64,000 bases of DNA from positions 5,115,170 through 5,179,169 of the forward strand of contig CM029385.1 of NCBI GenBank assembly GCA_017165825.1, in the 5' to 3' direction. The notes beneath the pieces were generated by a model. That model saw nothing but the letters and a program-made list of their open reading frames with translations. It was not told the DNA's origin and searched no databases. The DNA comes from Hepsetus odoe. Its lineage: Eukaryota > Chordata > Actinopteri > Characiformes > Hepsetidae. The number at the start of each line of letters is the position of its first letter. Position 1 is the first letter of the stretch. Positions 46,901 to 55,999 of the stretch are shown here, piece after piece. A program made the translations under genes and the position numbers.

Positions 46901-49900
46901 AGGGTTTACACCAATGAACCTTAGAAACTTAAAGAGGAAAGAAATTTCAATATGCTTAACCTACACACGTCCATTTCAACATTACACCCATAATAACAGG
47001 CAGTAAATGTTAAACTGCAAAACCAGAAATCCCTCTGAGGCCGTATAAACTCACAGACCCTGAAAGACAAGGCTTAGTTTAACAAGACTAGACAGTCGAC
47101 CATTGTGAACCTAAACCTTCATATAGGTAAGAGTAGATCTTATGAAAATATTTGGGAACCCCTACTCAAATCTGATGGGTGTCATTTTTGATGATTTTGA
47201 CATTGGAGCCTGTGCAAAAGTTATGGCACATCTAACTTTGGGTAAGCTCAACAAATAAACATCATGTCAGTAAATAAGCTGGTACAAACAAACCATCCTT
47301 ACAGAAAAGAGGTTGTAAATGTATTTATTCATCAATATTTTCTCTTCATTGGTTCAGATGAGGTCAGCTGCAGTTCAATGGATAAATGAGAACGGCCTTG
47401 ACCAAAACTTTCTCTATACCTCATCCGCTTGCGGCCGTGCGGCCAACCACTTTTTCCTCATTCCTGGCACTAAAGCCAACCCCCCTCGAATGCACGTTCT
47501 CTTTCTCCCCCTGCAAAACACACGTCTCCTTCAAATTAGCCTTCTATCAAATTCATACGCCAGCCCCCTCAGGCATTGTAATCATTTAATTGAATCTATT
47601 GTAATTATAATGAAATAATTGAAGACTTTCATTAAAGCAAAAAAATGAGAGGGCCTGTGGGAGGGTAAATATGACAGCGGGCACAGGAAGCTCTCATTTC
47701 CCTGTCCGTCACACACATGCGGCTTATCAAACTCGGATGCGGACAGCACATTTAGGTCGAGACAATGGCGCGTGTGTGAGAGAGAGTAGGAAGGCGGCAA
47801 CAAGGTCAGGAATTTTGAAAAAAGACTGCCTCAGGAAAAATAGGGGAAATAAACAACATAAAAACAACAAAATGTGGGGAAAAAAAAAGTGACCAAACAT
47901 GGATCCAACTGGAGAAGAGGGGTGCGTTCGATATATCCTCAAAGACTACCATCAATGATAACCACATCACATGGCCAGTCACCAAACACACTGGGAGGTT
48001 TTCATAGCTGTTCACGTCTGACAGGAAGAACATTGATCCACATAACCATGATACAACACATGAAATATCATCCTTGACATCGGTTTCACGAGAGGAAACG
48101 TGACGCCTTGCTACCCAATATGTTACCAAATCACTCACGCATTTCCTTTGCGCTAGGAGCCAAAGTGCAATACCAGCTCCCTCCCAATAGCCTTCACCAC
48201 GAGAATCACACAGCTAAGAAAAAAAAAGGGCCTTGGCCTCCTCTTCCTTTAACAAGAGCAGCACACATGGTGCAGGCGAGCTTACTCGCCCAATGCCTAA
48301 CCCTTCTCTCACCTTTGACTCGCAGGGGGAAAAAGATGCACGAAAATAACAGGAAAGCCAAGAAGACCTCTGAAAGTCTGAAAGTGCCCAGTAATGCTTT
48401 CACTGTCCACATATGGCAGACAGCTATGACACCAAGACAATGGCTCTTCATTGTCAAGAAGCTTGCAGTTCAAGTTCCCCTGCATGCCTTTACGGAAGAA
48501 AAATGGGGAAGGTGCAGCCAGTTAAGAAAAGTTGCATGTATGAGAGGAAACCTGAAAGGTACCTTGAAAAACAGAATAGCCTGAATCTTGCTGGCAAACC
48601 TACCAGAGTTTTCGTTTTCTTTTTTTTTTTATGAGGGAAACTTCCTTCCTGTAGATTACAAAGACAACGTTTGAGAACGTAAAGCTGTAAAGCGCTGAGA
48701 CAGAGCAGCCAGCCAGCCAGCAGCAGAAGTCAGTCGGCTCAAGCTCCCAGAATGGGCCGTGGGCTCAGCAGCTGGTTTGGCCCTAATGAGATATCAGGCC
48801 TGAACATCAATTCATCTGCTTCAATGAGGGGGACAATGAGGCAAGGGGGCAAGGCGGCTGCTGTAGACGGGACAGGCTGGCCTTGTTTACAGAGGCTTGA
48901 GTAGGCACGGAGGGCTGAAACAAGACACCGCTCCGGTTCTTCCCTCAGGCCGTCTCTTGCTTTTCCCACCGCATTGGTGCACACCCCCCCCCTTTCGTTT
49001 CCTGGAACCATAGTGAGGGAAAAAGAACTCTACGGCGAGAAGAGGATGGATATTTTTTCCTATGCACGTGTGTGTTTGTTTTTCTAGGTTTTCAGGATGA
49101 AAAAGGCACAAGGCAACCACAAGAAAAGCCTTAATTCCCTAGAAAATCATATTGGTAACTAATTTTTTGTCTTTCTGGTTACCAAGATTTAGGACAATGC
49201 AAGGTTTAGGTGATGTAAAAGTAAACAACAGATGTTTATAGACAAAAAAAGTATAATCCAGATTTTATGAGATTTTTATGTTCTTTTGCAGCATTTCAAT
49301 TTATCCATTCATTATGAAAAGTTTGCCCAGTGTATGTAGGCACCTGTGTATGACCCTGCATCCTGAAAAGGTATAAAAAAAAAAAATACAATTTTGGTCA
49401 CAGCCTATGTAGGCTTGCTGTGGGGCTGAGATCTGATTGATTATATAAACAGATCTCATCGTGATGCCGGTTGCGGCTGTGCAGGGGGAGGGCTGTGCTC
49501 GGCCAGGCCCTGACAGGGCATCTGTCTTCATTAAAAGCGGCCCAGTGTGGCTGACAGCCACTGAAACGTTGATGTCTTTAGGATTAATGAAGACAGATGA
49601 CTCTCCCTAGAGAGAGGCCAGCACCAAGGAACAAAAAAGCAGAAGGTTGAACAAATACAAAAACCTAAAAAGTCCAGCAATCCGGCTTCCGTCTGAAAGG
49701 CCGGATGACGAAAGGCCTTTGCATCGCTTTTAGATTTGTTGGTCTGTTCTGGCGTGCGTGGAACTGTTTCCTCAAAAGACAAGGCATTCCTTCTTTCCCT
49801 TCACACACACGCAACCCCCCCCCCCCCATCCTCCCCCCTGCTAGTATATGGAAATAGACCCCAGTTTTTATCTGTTCTGAGACAGGGCCATCGGAGGAGA

Positions 49901-49963
49901 CAGAAGACTGTCAGAAGTCTGGAACAGAGGGGAAAAAGGGTAGAGAGAGAGAGAGAGAAAGAG

Positions 49964-50041
<78 letters not shown>

Positions 50042-50783
50042 AAGAAAGAGAGAAGGGGGGAAAAAGACCCTTTGGCAGTCACACACACATTTTTTGACCC
50101 CTGCCTGGATGTTCCACTTAAGTCACTTATCCCATTTCCCTAGTCCTGATTTCATTTAAATTTAATTTCATTGAATTTATTTATTTACTGAACTACAGAC
50201 CACTTTTGTTTCCCAGGACAAATATGTTGCACCTAAGGGATGGGCAATGCTTAAATTTTTTTTGAGAGAATCTTTCTAAAAATCTCTTCGTGTTCTTGGG
50301 ATGACAACCCAGGATCACGGACAGGAATCCTGGAGCTGTCTGCTGGAATTGTGAGGTGAAGAAGACAAATGCGGTCTGCATGACTGGAATTATAGCAAAG
50401 TGTCAGATTCACCCCCCACCCCGCTTACTCTTGCTCTCTCTTTCCCTCACACAAACACATGCTCACTTTCCCTCTTTCAGATTTTTGCGCCCCTGTTGAA
50501 CTTTTCGGTAGTTGATGAGGTCAAAAACCGTGCTGCTGAAACCAGACACTTCACTGGGCCTCTGCATAATGATGTTGGCATGAAACATGGACAAACCCTT
50601 TTGATTGCTCTCAGAGACCCACATACACATATGCCAAATGTTCCCATGCATCCAAATATACATATTCAGTTGGAAATTCACACTTGAACACTGTAAACAA
50701 ATAGACATGCGACTCTTTCTGTTGTGGACAGTGGAGAAGTTGTGAAAGCTGTAAACAAGCCACTGTCAGAGTTGCAGCACAGC

Positions 50784-50843
<60 letters not shown>

Positions 50844-51013
50844 AAAAGCAAACTAACAGTTCACTTACAGTGCACACTGGCCGTCCCGGTCCAGGCGAAG
50901 GGGTCCAGTCCCGCAAAGAAGGGGTTTGCTTTCCTTAGCATGCATGCACCCCTGTTAGTGACATCATACAACTGGCGGGGTCCCATCCCCAATGCCTCCA
51001 TGCAGTCAAACAT
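29246..51013 (-). CDS. rarga: Retinoic acid receptor gamma (RARgamma2-type isoform), 8 coding exons
   Basis: In transcript order: 50869-51013, 37596-37744, 36042-36183, 33614-33777, 32405-32581, 31759-31963, 31080-31238, 29246-29592. The total is 1488 nt, or 495 residues plus stop, and every junction keeps frame. Exon sizes 149, 142, 177, 205 and 159 fit the RAR family. The protein is a ligand-dependent nuclear receptor that binds retinoic acid response elements as a heterodimer with RXR. Residues 1-49 are an A2-type domain. The two C4 zinc fingers are at 77-97 and 113-132, with P-box CEGCKG. The hinge is NDRNKKKKD. The ligand-binding domain runs about 200-407, ending in helix 12 ([11 protein letters not shown]). 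The F domain (about 408-495) is long and acidic. DILMLRI and AERAVTL carry the Met and Ala typical of the gamma subtype. The N-terminus and tail resemble zebrafish rarga as I remember it. It lies tail to tail with calcoco1. Confidence 0.96.
29593..31079 (-). other. rarga: rarga intron 7, containing a LINE fragment
   Basis: Flanked by the AAAG|GTCAGT donor (31,079) and TACCAG acceptor. Apart from the LINE piece at about 30,080-30,410 it is unique and AT-rich. Confidence 0.75.
30080..30410 (+). mobile_element. non-LTR retrotransposon RT C-terminal fragment (RTE-like)
   Basis: The plus strand encodes [51 protein letters not shown] and further basic residues. This matches the conserved end of the reverse transcriptase ORF of an abundant fish LINE. 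It ends near GACCCCTAAACGGGAGCAGC. It is antisense to rarga and truncated at 5'. Confidence 0.8.
31080..31238 (-). CDS. rarga: rarga exon 7, ligand-binding domain
   Basis: 159 nt. It encodes (D)[40 protein letters not shown] and [13 protein letters not shown]. The acceptor is TTTTCAG|ACC. Confidence 0.97.
31759..31963 (-). CDS. rarga: rarga exon 6, ligand-binding domain
   Basis: 205 nt. It encodes [60 protein letters not shown] and SAICLICG. The first Met (residue 260) is the gamma-type ligand-pocket residue. The acceptor CTGTCAG and the donor GGAG|GTACTA are clear. Confidence 0.98.
31964..32404 (-). other. rarga: rarga intron 5, nothing else recognised
   Basis: A 441-bp intron with CTG|GTAAAT donor and CTGTCAG acceptor. 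AT-rich, with no repeat identified. Confidence 0.7.
32405..32581 (-). CDS. rarga: rarga exon 5, ligand-binding domain helices 1-5
   Basis: 177 nt. It encodes [59 protein letters not shown]. Ser222 (ELSTKC) takes the helix 3 position that is Ala in human RARG. The acceptor CGTCAG is preceded by a CT repeat. Confidence 0.98.
32589..32614 (-). repeat. (CT)n tract upstream of the exon 5 acceptor
   Basis: On the transcribed strand about 13 CT units end 5 bases before the CAG acceptor and form its pyrimidine tract. Read as (GA)n on the plus strand. Confidence 0.93.
32615..33613 (-). other. rarga: rarga intron 4 with a SINE
   Basis: The donor is ACC|GTGAGT at 33,613. A SINE family B copy lies at about 32,988-33,152. 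The remainder is unique. Confidence 0.7.
32988..33152 (-). mobile_element. SINE family B copy
   Basis: CATTTAGCAGATGCTCTTCC at the low end is the reverse complement of the GGA(T)AAGAGCATCTGCTAAATG tail. The head has a degenerate B box (GCAAATTCAAATCCC on the minus strand) and ends GGGATGGTGGTAGTCTAGAGG. Confidence 0.72.
33614..33777 (-). CDS. rarga: rarga exon 4, hinge and start of ligand-binding domain
   Basis: 164 nt. It encodes (A)[39 protein letters not shown] and [15 protein letters not shown]. The basic NDRNKKKK follows the DNA-binding domain. The Cys in QETCPS is Phe in human RARG. Confidence 0.96.
33778..36041 (-). other. rarga: rarga intron 3
   Basis: The donor GAAG|GTGAGG is at 36,041 and the acceptor CTTCAG at 33,778. 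It contains (TA)n at 34,933-34,989 and AT-rich sequence around it. No other gene was recognised. Confidence 0.65.
34933..34989. repeat. (TA)n microsatellite
   Basis: About 28 TA units followed by a TTTATTTA-rich stretch, in intron 3 of rarga. Confidence 0.95.
36042..36183 (-). CDS. rarga: rarga exon 3, second zinc finger
   Basis: 142 nt. It encodes [40 protein letters not shown] and EVGMSKE. Cys113, 119, 129 and 132 form the second C4 finger. The Gln after KNC is Ile in human RARs. Confidence 0.98.
36184..37595 (-). other. rarga: rarga intron 2
   Basis: The donor is AAG|GTACGA at 37,595 and the acceptor is GGCTGCAG. A short LINE-tail piece (ACCCCGTTTGGGACAAGCGG then ATAATGGATGGAT) lies at 36,540-36,577. 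About 36,700-36,860 may be a degenerate repeat that I could not classify. Confidence 0.6.
37596..37744 (-). CDS. rarga: rarga exon 2, B region and first zinc finger
   Basis: 149 nt. It encodes (S)[40 protein letters not shown] and GVSSCEGCK. Cys77, 80, 94 and 97 form the first finger. The acceptor is CTTTCTAG|CGG, and its phase joins T|CG to the A2 exon as Ser49. Confidence 0.98.
38935..39165 (-). mobile_element. foldback MITE relative
   Basis: On the minus strand it starts CTTCTAAAAATAAAGGTGCC and ATAAGGGTTCTTG, then GGTTCCTTCAAGAAAC, and ends near AATGGTTCTTTAAAGAACC. This resembles the fish non-autonomous element with ACTCTTAAAAATAAAGGTTC ends. A relative lies at 62,772-62,938. Confidence 0.5.
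46117..46171. promoter_or_regulatory. imperfect palindrome with paired TAATTAG cores
   Basis: Two 25-bp arms (46,117-46,141 and 46,147-46,171) are inverted copies with 4 mismatches around a 5-base spacer (GGGGT). Each arm has CTAATTAGA, a homeodomain core, and ends with CAGACG/CGTCTG. It lies in rarga intron 1. It is a candidate paired homeodomain site or RNA hairpin. Confidence 0.5.
47540..47660. promoter_or_regulatory. homeodomain-motif cluster, candidate enhancer
   Basis: ATTGTAATCATTTAATTGAA, TTGTAATTATAATGAAATAA and TTGAAGACTTTCATTAAAGC follow one another with no ORF. The preceding 150 bases are GC-richer and unique. Inferred from motif density only. Confidence 0.35.
49941..50046. repeat. 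composite (GA)n(GT)n(GA)n microsatellite
   Basis: GA units (49,941-49,958), 21 GT units (49,969-50,010), then GA units to about 50,046, in rarga intron 1. Confidence 0.95.
50786..50839. repeat. (GA)n microsatellite just inside intron 1
   Basis: About 27 GA units. On the transcribed (minus) strand it reads (CT)n and begins 29 bases after the GTAAGT donor of the A2 exon. Confidence 0.97.
50869..51013 (-). CDS. rarga: rarga first coding exon, A2-type (gamma2) N-terminus
   Basis: ATG at 51,013-51,011 starts [20 protein letters not shown], then [20 protein letters not shown] and WTGTASVH. The first T of a split Ser codon ends the exon at a CT|GTAAGT donor. Human RARgamma2 starts MYDCMETFAPGPRRLYG and shares CMLR/LLRR and GLxxFAW, so this is the P2-driven isoform. 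An upstream in-frame ATG at 51,079 exists, but the sequence between has no similarity. Confidence 0.95.
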
Positions 51014-51430
51014 GCTGCGAACTGGACACTGTCCTACAACTGCCTCAGCCTGTCCCCAAATCAACAACAACAACAACAAATCCTGAGCCTGAGATCAGCA
51101 AAGTGCTGCTGTTGTTTTTCTCTTGTTTTCCTCCCAGTTCCTCTATGGGTTCACAATGCTTCTGTCTCTTTCCCCTCAACTGGAACACGCAGCTGGCTCC
51201 TGGCTGACTTGTTCTTTCTCTCCCCTGCTGTCTCGCTCTTTTCCACTCTCTCTCCCTGGGCTTCTCCCGATGCCCTTGGACAAGCTGCTCTTAGTCTGCT
51301 GTAACAGACCTAAATAAGCACTCAACATAGCACTCAGCAGAGTCCCAGCCACAGCGGAGCAGACCAACTACTTCTGCACCCACAGAGAGGGGGGTGGAGA
51401 GACTGAGAGAGAGTGAGAGAGAGGGAGGGG
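51014..51430 (-). promoter_or_regulatory. rarga: candidate P2 promoter and 5'UTR of rarga
   Basis: This is the region immediately upstream of the A2 start codon. On the transcribed strand GCTTATTTAGG (51,310-51,320) is TATA-like. A degenerate direct repeat, AGTTCC then GGTTCA with 6-base spacing (51,136-51,153 on the plus strand), is a weak RARE candidate. It runs into a purine-rich GA tract at 51,383. No transcript evidence was available. Confidence 0.4.
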
Positions 51431-51440
51431 TTGAGGGGAG

Positions 51441-51501
<61 letters not shown>

Positions 51502-51540
51502 GAAGGCAGGGGGTAGAGGAGGAGGAGGAGGAGGGGCCGA
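51383..51540. repeat. (GA)n-rich purine tract upstream of P2
   Basis: A long purine run with a core of about 28 GA units (51,441-51,500), then GGA/GAGG units to about 51,536. On the coding strand it is a CT-rich promoter-proximal tract. Confidence 0.95.
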
Positions 51541-51690
51541 AGGCAGTATGTTTGTGTGCTTGTGTGAGTGTGTGTGTGTGAGTGTGTGCTTGCCAGCTCT
51601 GATCTGGTTAGAGGACAAACTTTTATTTGATTCTTGCTGGCCTCTTTTTGGGGGGGGGTTCCTATTGTGATTCATATTTCAGCAAACAAG

Positions 51691-51716
<26 letters not shown>
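51691..51716. repeat. (CA)n microsatellite
   Basis: 13 AC units, upstream of the presumed P2 promoter. Confidence 0.93.
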
Positions 51717-51721
<5 letters not shown>

Positions 51722-51851
51722 TCAACATGTCCGTGACTCTGCACCTCCCCCATTTCCCTTGCAGTAAATATGAGACACCCCCTCAACTCCGTCTCTAATC
51801 ATAACCATATTAAAGTCCAAAGAGCGAGAGTGAGAGGGAGAGAGAGAGCGA

Positions 51852-51853
51852 GT

Positions 51854-51908
<55 letters not shown>
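51852..51908. repeat. (GT)n(GA)n microsatellite
   Basis: About 18 GT units (one TA interruption) run directly into 10 GA units. Confidence 0.93.
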
Positions 51909-52225
51909 CATTGTGCACGAAGCAGATGCCAAGGCGAAAAAAAAAAGAAAACCCTTCTCTTCTTTTGTCTCCACAAAAGACAGAGAAAATGACTGATGGC
52001 CACTTCTGCAGTTACTTCATTAAATATGTGGAGAAGATTCAAAACAGCCCCCCAGCGCTTTCATCCCACTTCTCCTGAGTCAGAATAGATCAGCAAACGA
52101 AATCCACGCGCCCCAGGACAGTGGGCCATGAGGGATGGAAAAGAACTTGGCTGCAGAACAACCATTCGACCCAGAACAAACCGAAGAAGGAAAATAACTT
52201 GTAGCAGTCACTCACAAAGTACCTC

Positions 52226-52238
52226 AAGTCAAAGTTCA
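52226..52238 (+). promoter_or_regulatory. DR1-like nuclear-receptor half-site pair
   Basis: AAGTCA-A-AGTTCA is a direct repeat with one-base spacing, close to RXR/HNF4/COUP-TF sites (CAAAGTTCA core). It lies 1.2 kb upstream of the A2 start codon. This is a motif match only. Confidence 0.35.
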
Positions 52239-52299
52239 CCTGAAGGCCGGGCCACCAAGCTATCCGGTCTGTCCTGATGCACATGTTGGCATGACTGAT

Positions 52300-54689
52300 A
52301 TAAATGGACCGGCGCTGGACATGTTTTTCTATTTATGCTGTCATACTTCTGTTAACAGGCCATATCAAACATAGTTACAGTCCTTTAAATGGATGAAAGT
52401 TTTATTCCATTATAAGATAATCTCTTTTTTAATTCAAAAGACATTCTGATGCATTTTAAAAACGTTATCAAGTTATTTTTTAAAGACTTTCCTACAAAAG
52501 TAACAATTTGCATTATAAATTATAACTGAGAAGTTCTGCATTGACAGTTAATTAGGTACACTATTAATTGAGGTTTATTAAAATGCTTTTTTTCCATGAC
52601 TAAAATGGGCTTGACTGGCTCAGAGGAAATGAGCTTTCACCATCCCAACTAGTCATCATGTTTGGTGTGTCCAAGCGAGTGGGCAAAACTGGACAGCATT
52701 GTGGAGATTCCCAGCTGAACTACATCGGGGAGAAATAATCATGATGGTAAAAATTGTCCCATCACTACCCTCTGCCCTGCCCAAGCTCTCCTATCCCATT
52801 CCATCCCTAAATACCCTCTGCCATCAAACTCCCTCATGTTACTCTGGCAGCTCATGGCCTATCAGTACTGCATTAAGGTGGGGGAACGAAATAAATAGCT
52901 CCACTCGCACTGATGCCAGTGGCTGTCAATGACGGAACAGCTGAGGGATGGCCGGGCCTACAGCAGGGTTCAAATGCAACAAACAGCTGAACTCAATGCC
53001 AGAGGTGGCTGAGCCTCATGCCCTGCCATATCCCATCACGCACACACACACATACACACAAATCACCCCCTTCAGTTTGCTGCAAGTGGTATGACCCAGA
53101 CTGCCTCAGAAAAAGGCACCATTTCCTGTCAATCTGTGCTGCTGCTTAGGATCTCTGTAAACACACATATACACATAGCCTTTCTCATCTTTCACACTCA
53201 GTCATGGGCTCATTTTTTGTACCCTGTCCACTGTCTGCTATTTTGCAGACAGACAAAGGGTGCCCCCCCCCCCGCATCACCCCCACCCCCGCACCTCATC
53301 AAGTCCAGGCTTGCACTGAGACTGGTGCTCATTAGGCTTGTTTATTGATCCTGCAGCTTTTGACTTTGTTATGGTTTTCATCTATTTTCTTTAGGCGACC
53401 CTCATTCACAGGCAGAGGCCGGGCGAAAGAGAGAGAGGAGGTGGGAAAGAGGGAGAGAGGGCTGGTTAATAGCCCTTTTGTTTGAGCTGAAATTAACCTA
53501 CATCAGCTCTGCCCCTTTGTGCAGTTGTCACATCTTAAAAAAGAGACAATGATAAAAGAGTAGATCAAAAAGCATGGCGATGGAAAGGCGGTTGTTGGGC
53601 AAATAAAATAAAATAGTCCACTTATTAAAGTCGGCCACAGTGGCAAGAGCTCACGGTGGGATCACAGGTTTACCCGTCCCTCTACGTCCAACAGCTGGGC
53701 ACTATAGGGCTATTATTGTGAAACACTATGCCACATTATGGCTCAATTTGCTGTGATGTTCTCAGTACTGCACTGGCATTTCAGTCCAAATGGCACATAT
53801 TTAGGCTTGTTTGACTGCAAGACTAGAGTATAGAATAAGACTTTGTAAAGCATTTTTTGTTGGACAGTATTTTTTATTTTTATGCGGCCCTTATTTTTTT
53901 TGGCCATTCTGATTAGAAGTCCAAATAAATTTGCCAACAAGTGTAAACAAGTAATGTGATACTATACTTTCACCATATGGCCCCAATACATCCTTCTAAA
54001 TTATGTCTAGAAAGTCAGCCCGAAAGAATTCATCAGTCTAAGGCATTGAAATACCGGGCTAAGAAAGAAGCTTGTAGAACTTTCCCAAATTACCAGCAAT
54101 TGTTATTCGGGATCCATGACTGTGTTGTGAAGCAGTGCATTCTTCAAAGACCTAAGGACTGGCAAGTACACACTCGGCAAAATCGATCTGTGGAAAGCAG
54201 AAGTACTGATTCACTTCAGATTAAAGTAAAACCTAAAAGCCCTGAAATGTACTTAGTGTGAGTGTAAAAGTAAAAAATATCTCTCTAAATAACGAACATT
54301 AACTTTATTTCTTCACTTTTATCCATGTCTCTACTAGTTCCACCGTAACGGACATCACATTCAGTACACACCTTTTCTCCACTGTCCAGCCCTCCCTTCT
54401 TCTCTGTTTTGTCTTGTCCTTAACGTCTTACAGTTGGATGCATCAAGGGAATGTCTTTTCGGTGTTATTGTCCATATAGGTGTCAAAATAAATTAAAGTA
54501 ACAAGCCTATTTTGAAAATGCAAGGAGAAGAAAGATATTTGTGTCAAAATGCAGGAAGTAAAAGTAATAAGTTGTCAGAAAAATAAATACTCGGGTAAAG
54601 AACTGATACTTAAGCACAGGAACTAAGTATTTGTACTTTCTGCAAGGGCTTGATTATTCACTATTCATCAGTCCTTCATGTTCACTTTT

Positions 54690-54690
<1 letters not shown>
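52300..54690. other. upstream flank or intron of rarga, nothing firm
   Basis: Mixed unique sequence with a C run at about 53,262-53,272 and short CA stretches. No A1-type first exon (a gamma1 N-terminus joining to VETQ) was found. If transcription starts further upstream at P1, this is intron. Confidence 0.45.

Positions 54691-54724
<34 letters not shown>
54691..54724. repeat. (CA)n microsatellite
   Basis: 17 CA units. Confidence 0.95.
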
Positions 54725-54726
<2 letters not shown>

Positions 54727-55030
54727 TCTGTTTTCATACAACGTCCAGACCAAGAGTCGCACACGCAGCACGGTTCGAAAATCTTGAAAAACAAGTGTGG
54801 CTAGAACAATATGGTTAAAATGACACAGGTTCGGTTTGTGATTTCACAGCTACTGCATGGATTTTAATGAACGGATTGACGGATTGATCAGCTGAAGCAG
54901 GAAACTGTAAATAATGGACTTCCTTGGTCAGGAAATGATAGCACGGTTTATGAATGGTTTTGTTTTTTCTGATGTTAGTTAACTAACTGACCTGAAAAGT
55001 CATTTTCTCAGAAAGTAAAGACTTTATTAT

Positions 55031-55276
55031 AGCTGTGGCCTAGTGGTAAGGGACTAGGCCCCTGGATTGGAAGACTGTGGGATCAAATCCCAGGCCAGTA
55101 GGTTGCCCTGAAGAACCCTAGAGCAAGGTACCATCCCTGTCACTGTTCCCTGGGCACTTTCAATAGCTGGCCCCTGCTGCACGTGTTTGTGTTTGGGTAA
55201 AATGCAGAGGTGTAATTTCGTAGTTGTTCACTGTGTGTTGTGCTGTGTTTCACAATGATAAGAATGGTCACTTTAT
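55031..55276 (+). mobile_element. SINE family A relative, plus strand
   Basis: AGCTGTGGCCTAGTGGTAAG head, a degenerate B box (GGGATCAAATCCC), then AGAGCAAGGTACCATCCC, CACTTTCAATAGCTGG, GGGTAAAATGCAGAGG and a GGTCACTTTATC end. Confidence 0.78.
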
Positions 55277-55787
55277 CAAGTCAACTTCAACCTAAAGGAG
55301 GTCTGACTGCTACCATTGGTTGGCTTTAACAGTGAGTGGACTGCACAAGTTCATTGTTTGAATTGCATTCACACTTTATTACCATAAAAAGCAACCTGAA
55401 CCCTTTTCAACACAATTTATTCATCTTTCATTTGACAAAAATCTCTTCAATCAATTCAATGAAATTTACTCGATCCACTAACCAATCACTTAGGCAACCC
55501 AATTTATGTACTTAGTTAGGTTTAGCCAACTCTATCGCACTAATGAATATTGCAATAACAATATCAGCTATTCCACAGATGAATTGGAATAAAAAAATTA
55601 CGATTTTCCCTCTCCACTTTTTAATCACATGTCACATGATCACATTTCTTAATGGGCCCATATCATAAAAAACACAATTTTTGTTGCTTTTTACCTTTCT
55701 TTCTTTGAATTTAAAGTAGGCAGTGTGTAGAAAACAAGGATAACAAAACATCCCATTCACTTTCCAGTCTACACTTTATTATGTGTT

Positions 55788-55934
55788 GACGCATGAGGTC
55801 TTTTTACAACGACAATTATTTCAAAACTGCTTTTTTCAGCAGCTGACTTGCAATGTATAGGTAATACATTGCAAGTCAGCTGCTGATAAAAGCAGTTTTG
55901 AAATAACTGTTGTTGTAAAAAGGCCTCATGCGTC
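55788..55934. mobile_element. long near-perfect palindrome (foldback element or MITE)
   Basis: Two 70-bp arms (55,788-55,857 and 55,865-55,934) are inverted copies with about 5 mismatches around a 7-base loop (TAGGTAA). The ends are GACGCATGAGG/CCTCATGCGTC. Beyond them ACTTTATTAT (about 55,772) has an inverted partner near 55,963-55,972, so the original terminal repeats may lie further out. No ORF inside. Confidence 0.8.
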
Positions 55935-55999
55935 CTCTATTCTTATGAGCTTCATTTCCCCTATAATAAAGTAAAAAAAGAGTGTTACGACCCACACTT

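Larger units (their letters stand above)
37745..50868 (-). other. rarga: rarga intron 1 (13.1 kb), candidate enhancer-bearing
   Basis: The largest intron visible, between the A2 exon and the first finger. I saw no SINE family A, family B or LINE copy here, unlike the intergenic region. It holds one foldback-MITE relative (about 38,935-39,165), several motif-dense blocks (for example 46,600-46,720, 47,540-47,660, 48,690-48,960), a TAATTAG palindrome (46,117-46,171) and GA/GT microsatellites towards the A2 exon. No coding exon was recognised. Confidence 0.6.

Noticed and set aside
50490..50525. Sequence resembling the RARbeta2 DR5 RARE (TTGAACTTTTCGG...AGGTCA)
   Set aside because: Only one half-site (AGTTCA on the minus strand) plus a CCGAAA-like spacer is preserved. 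The second half-site does not fit and the spacing is wrong.
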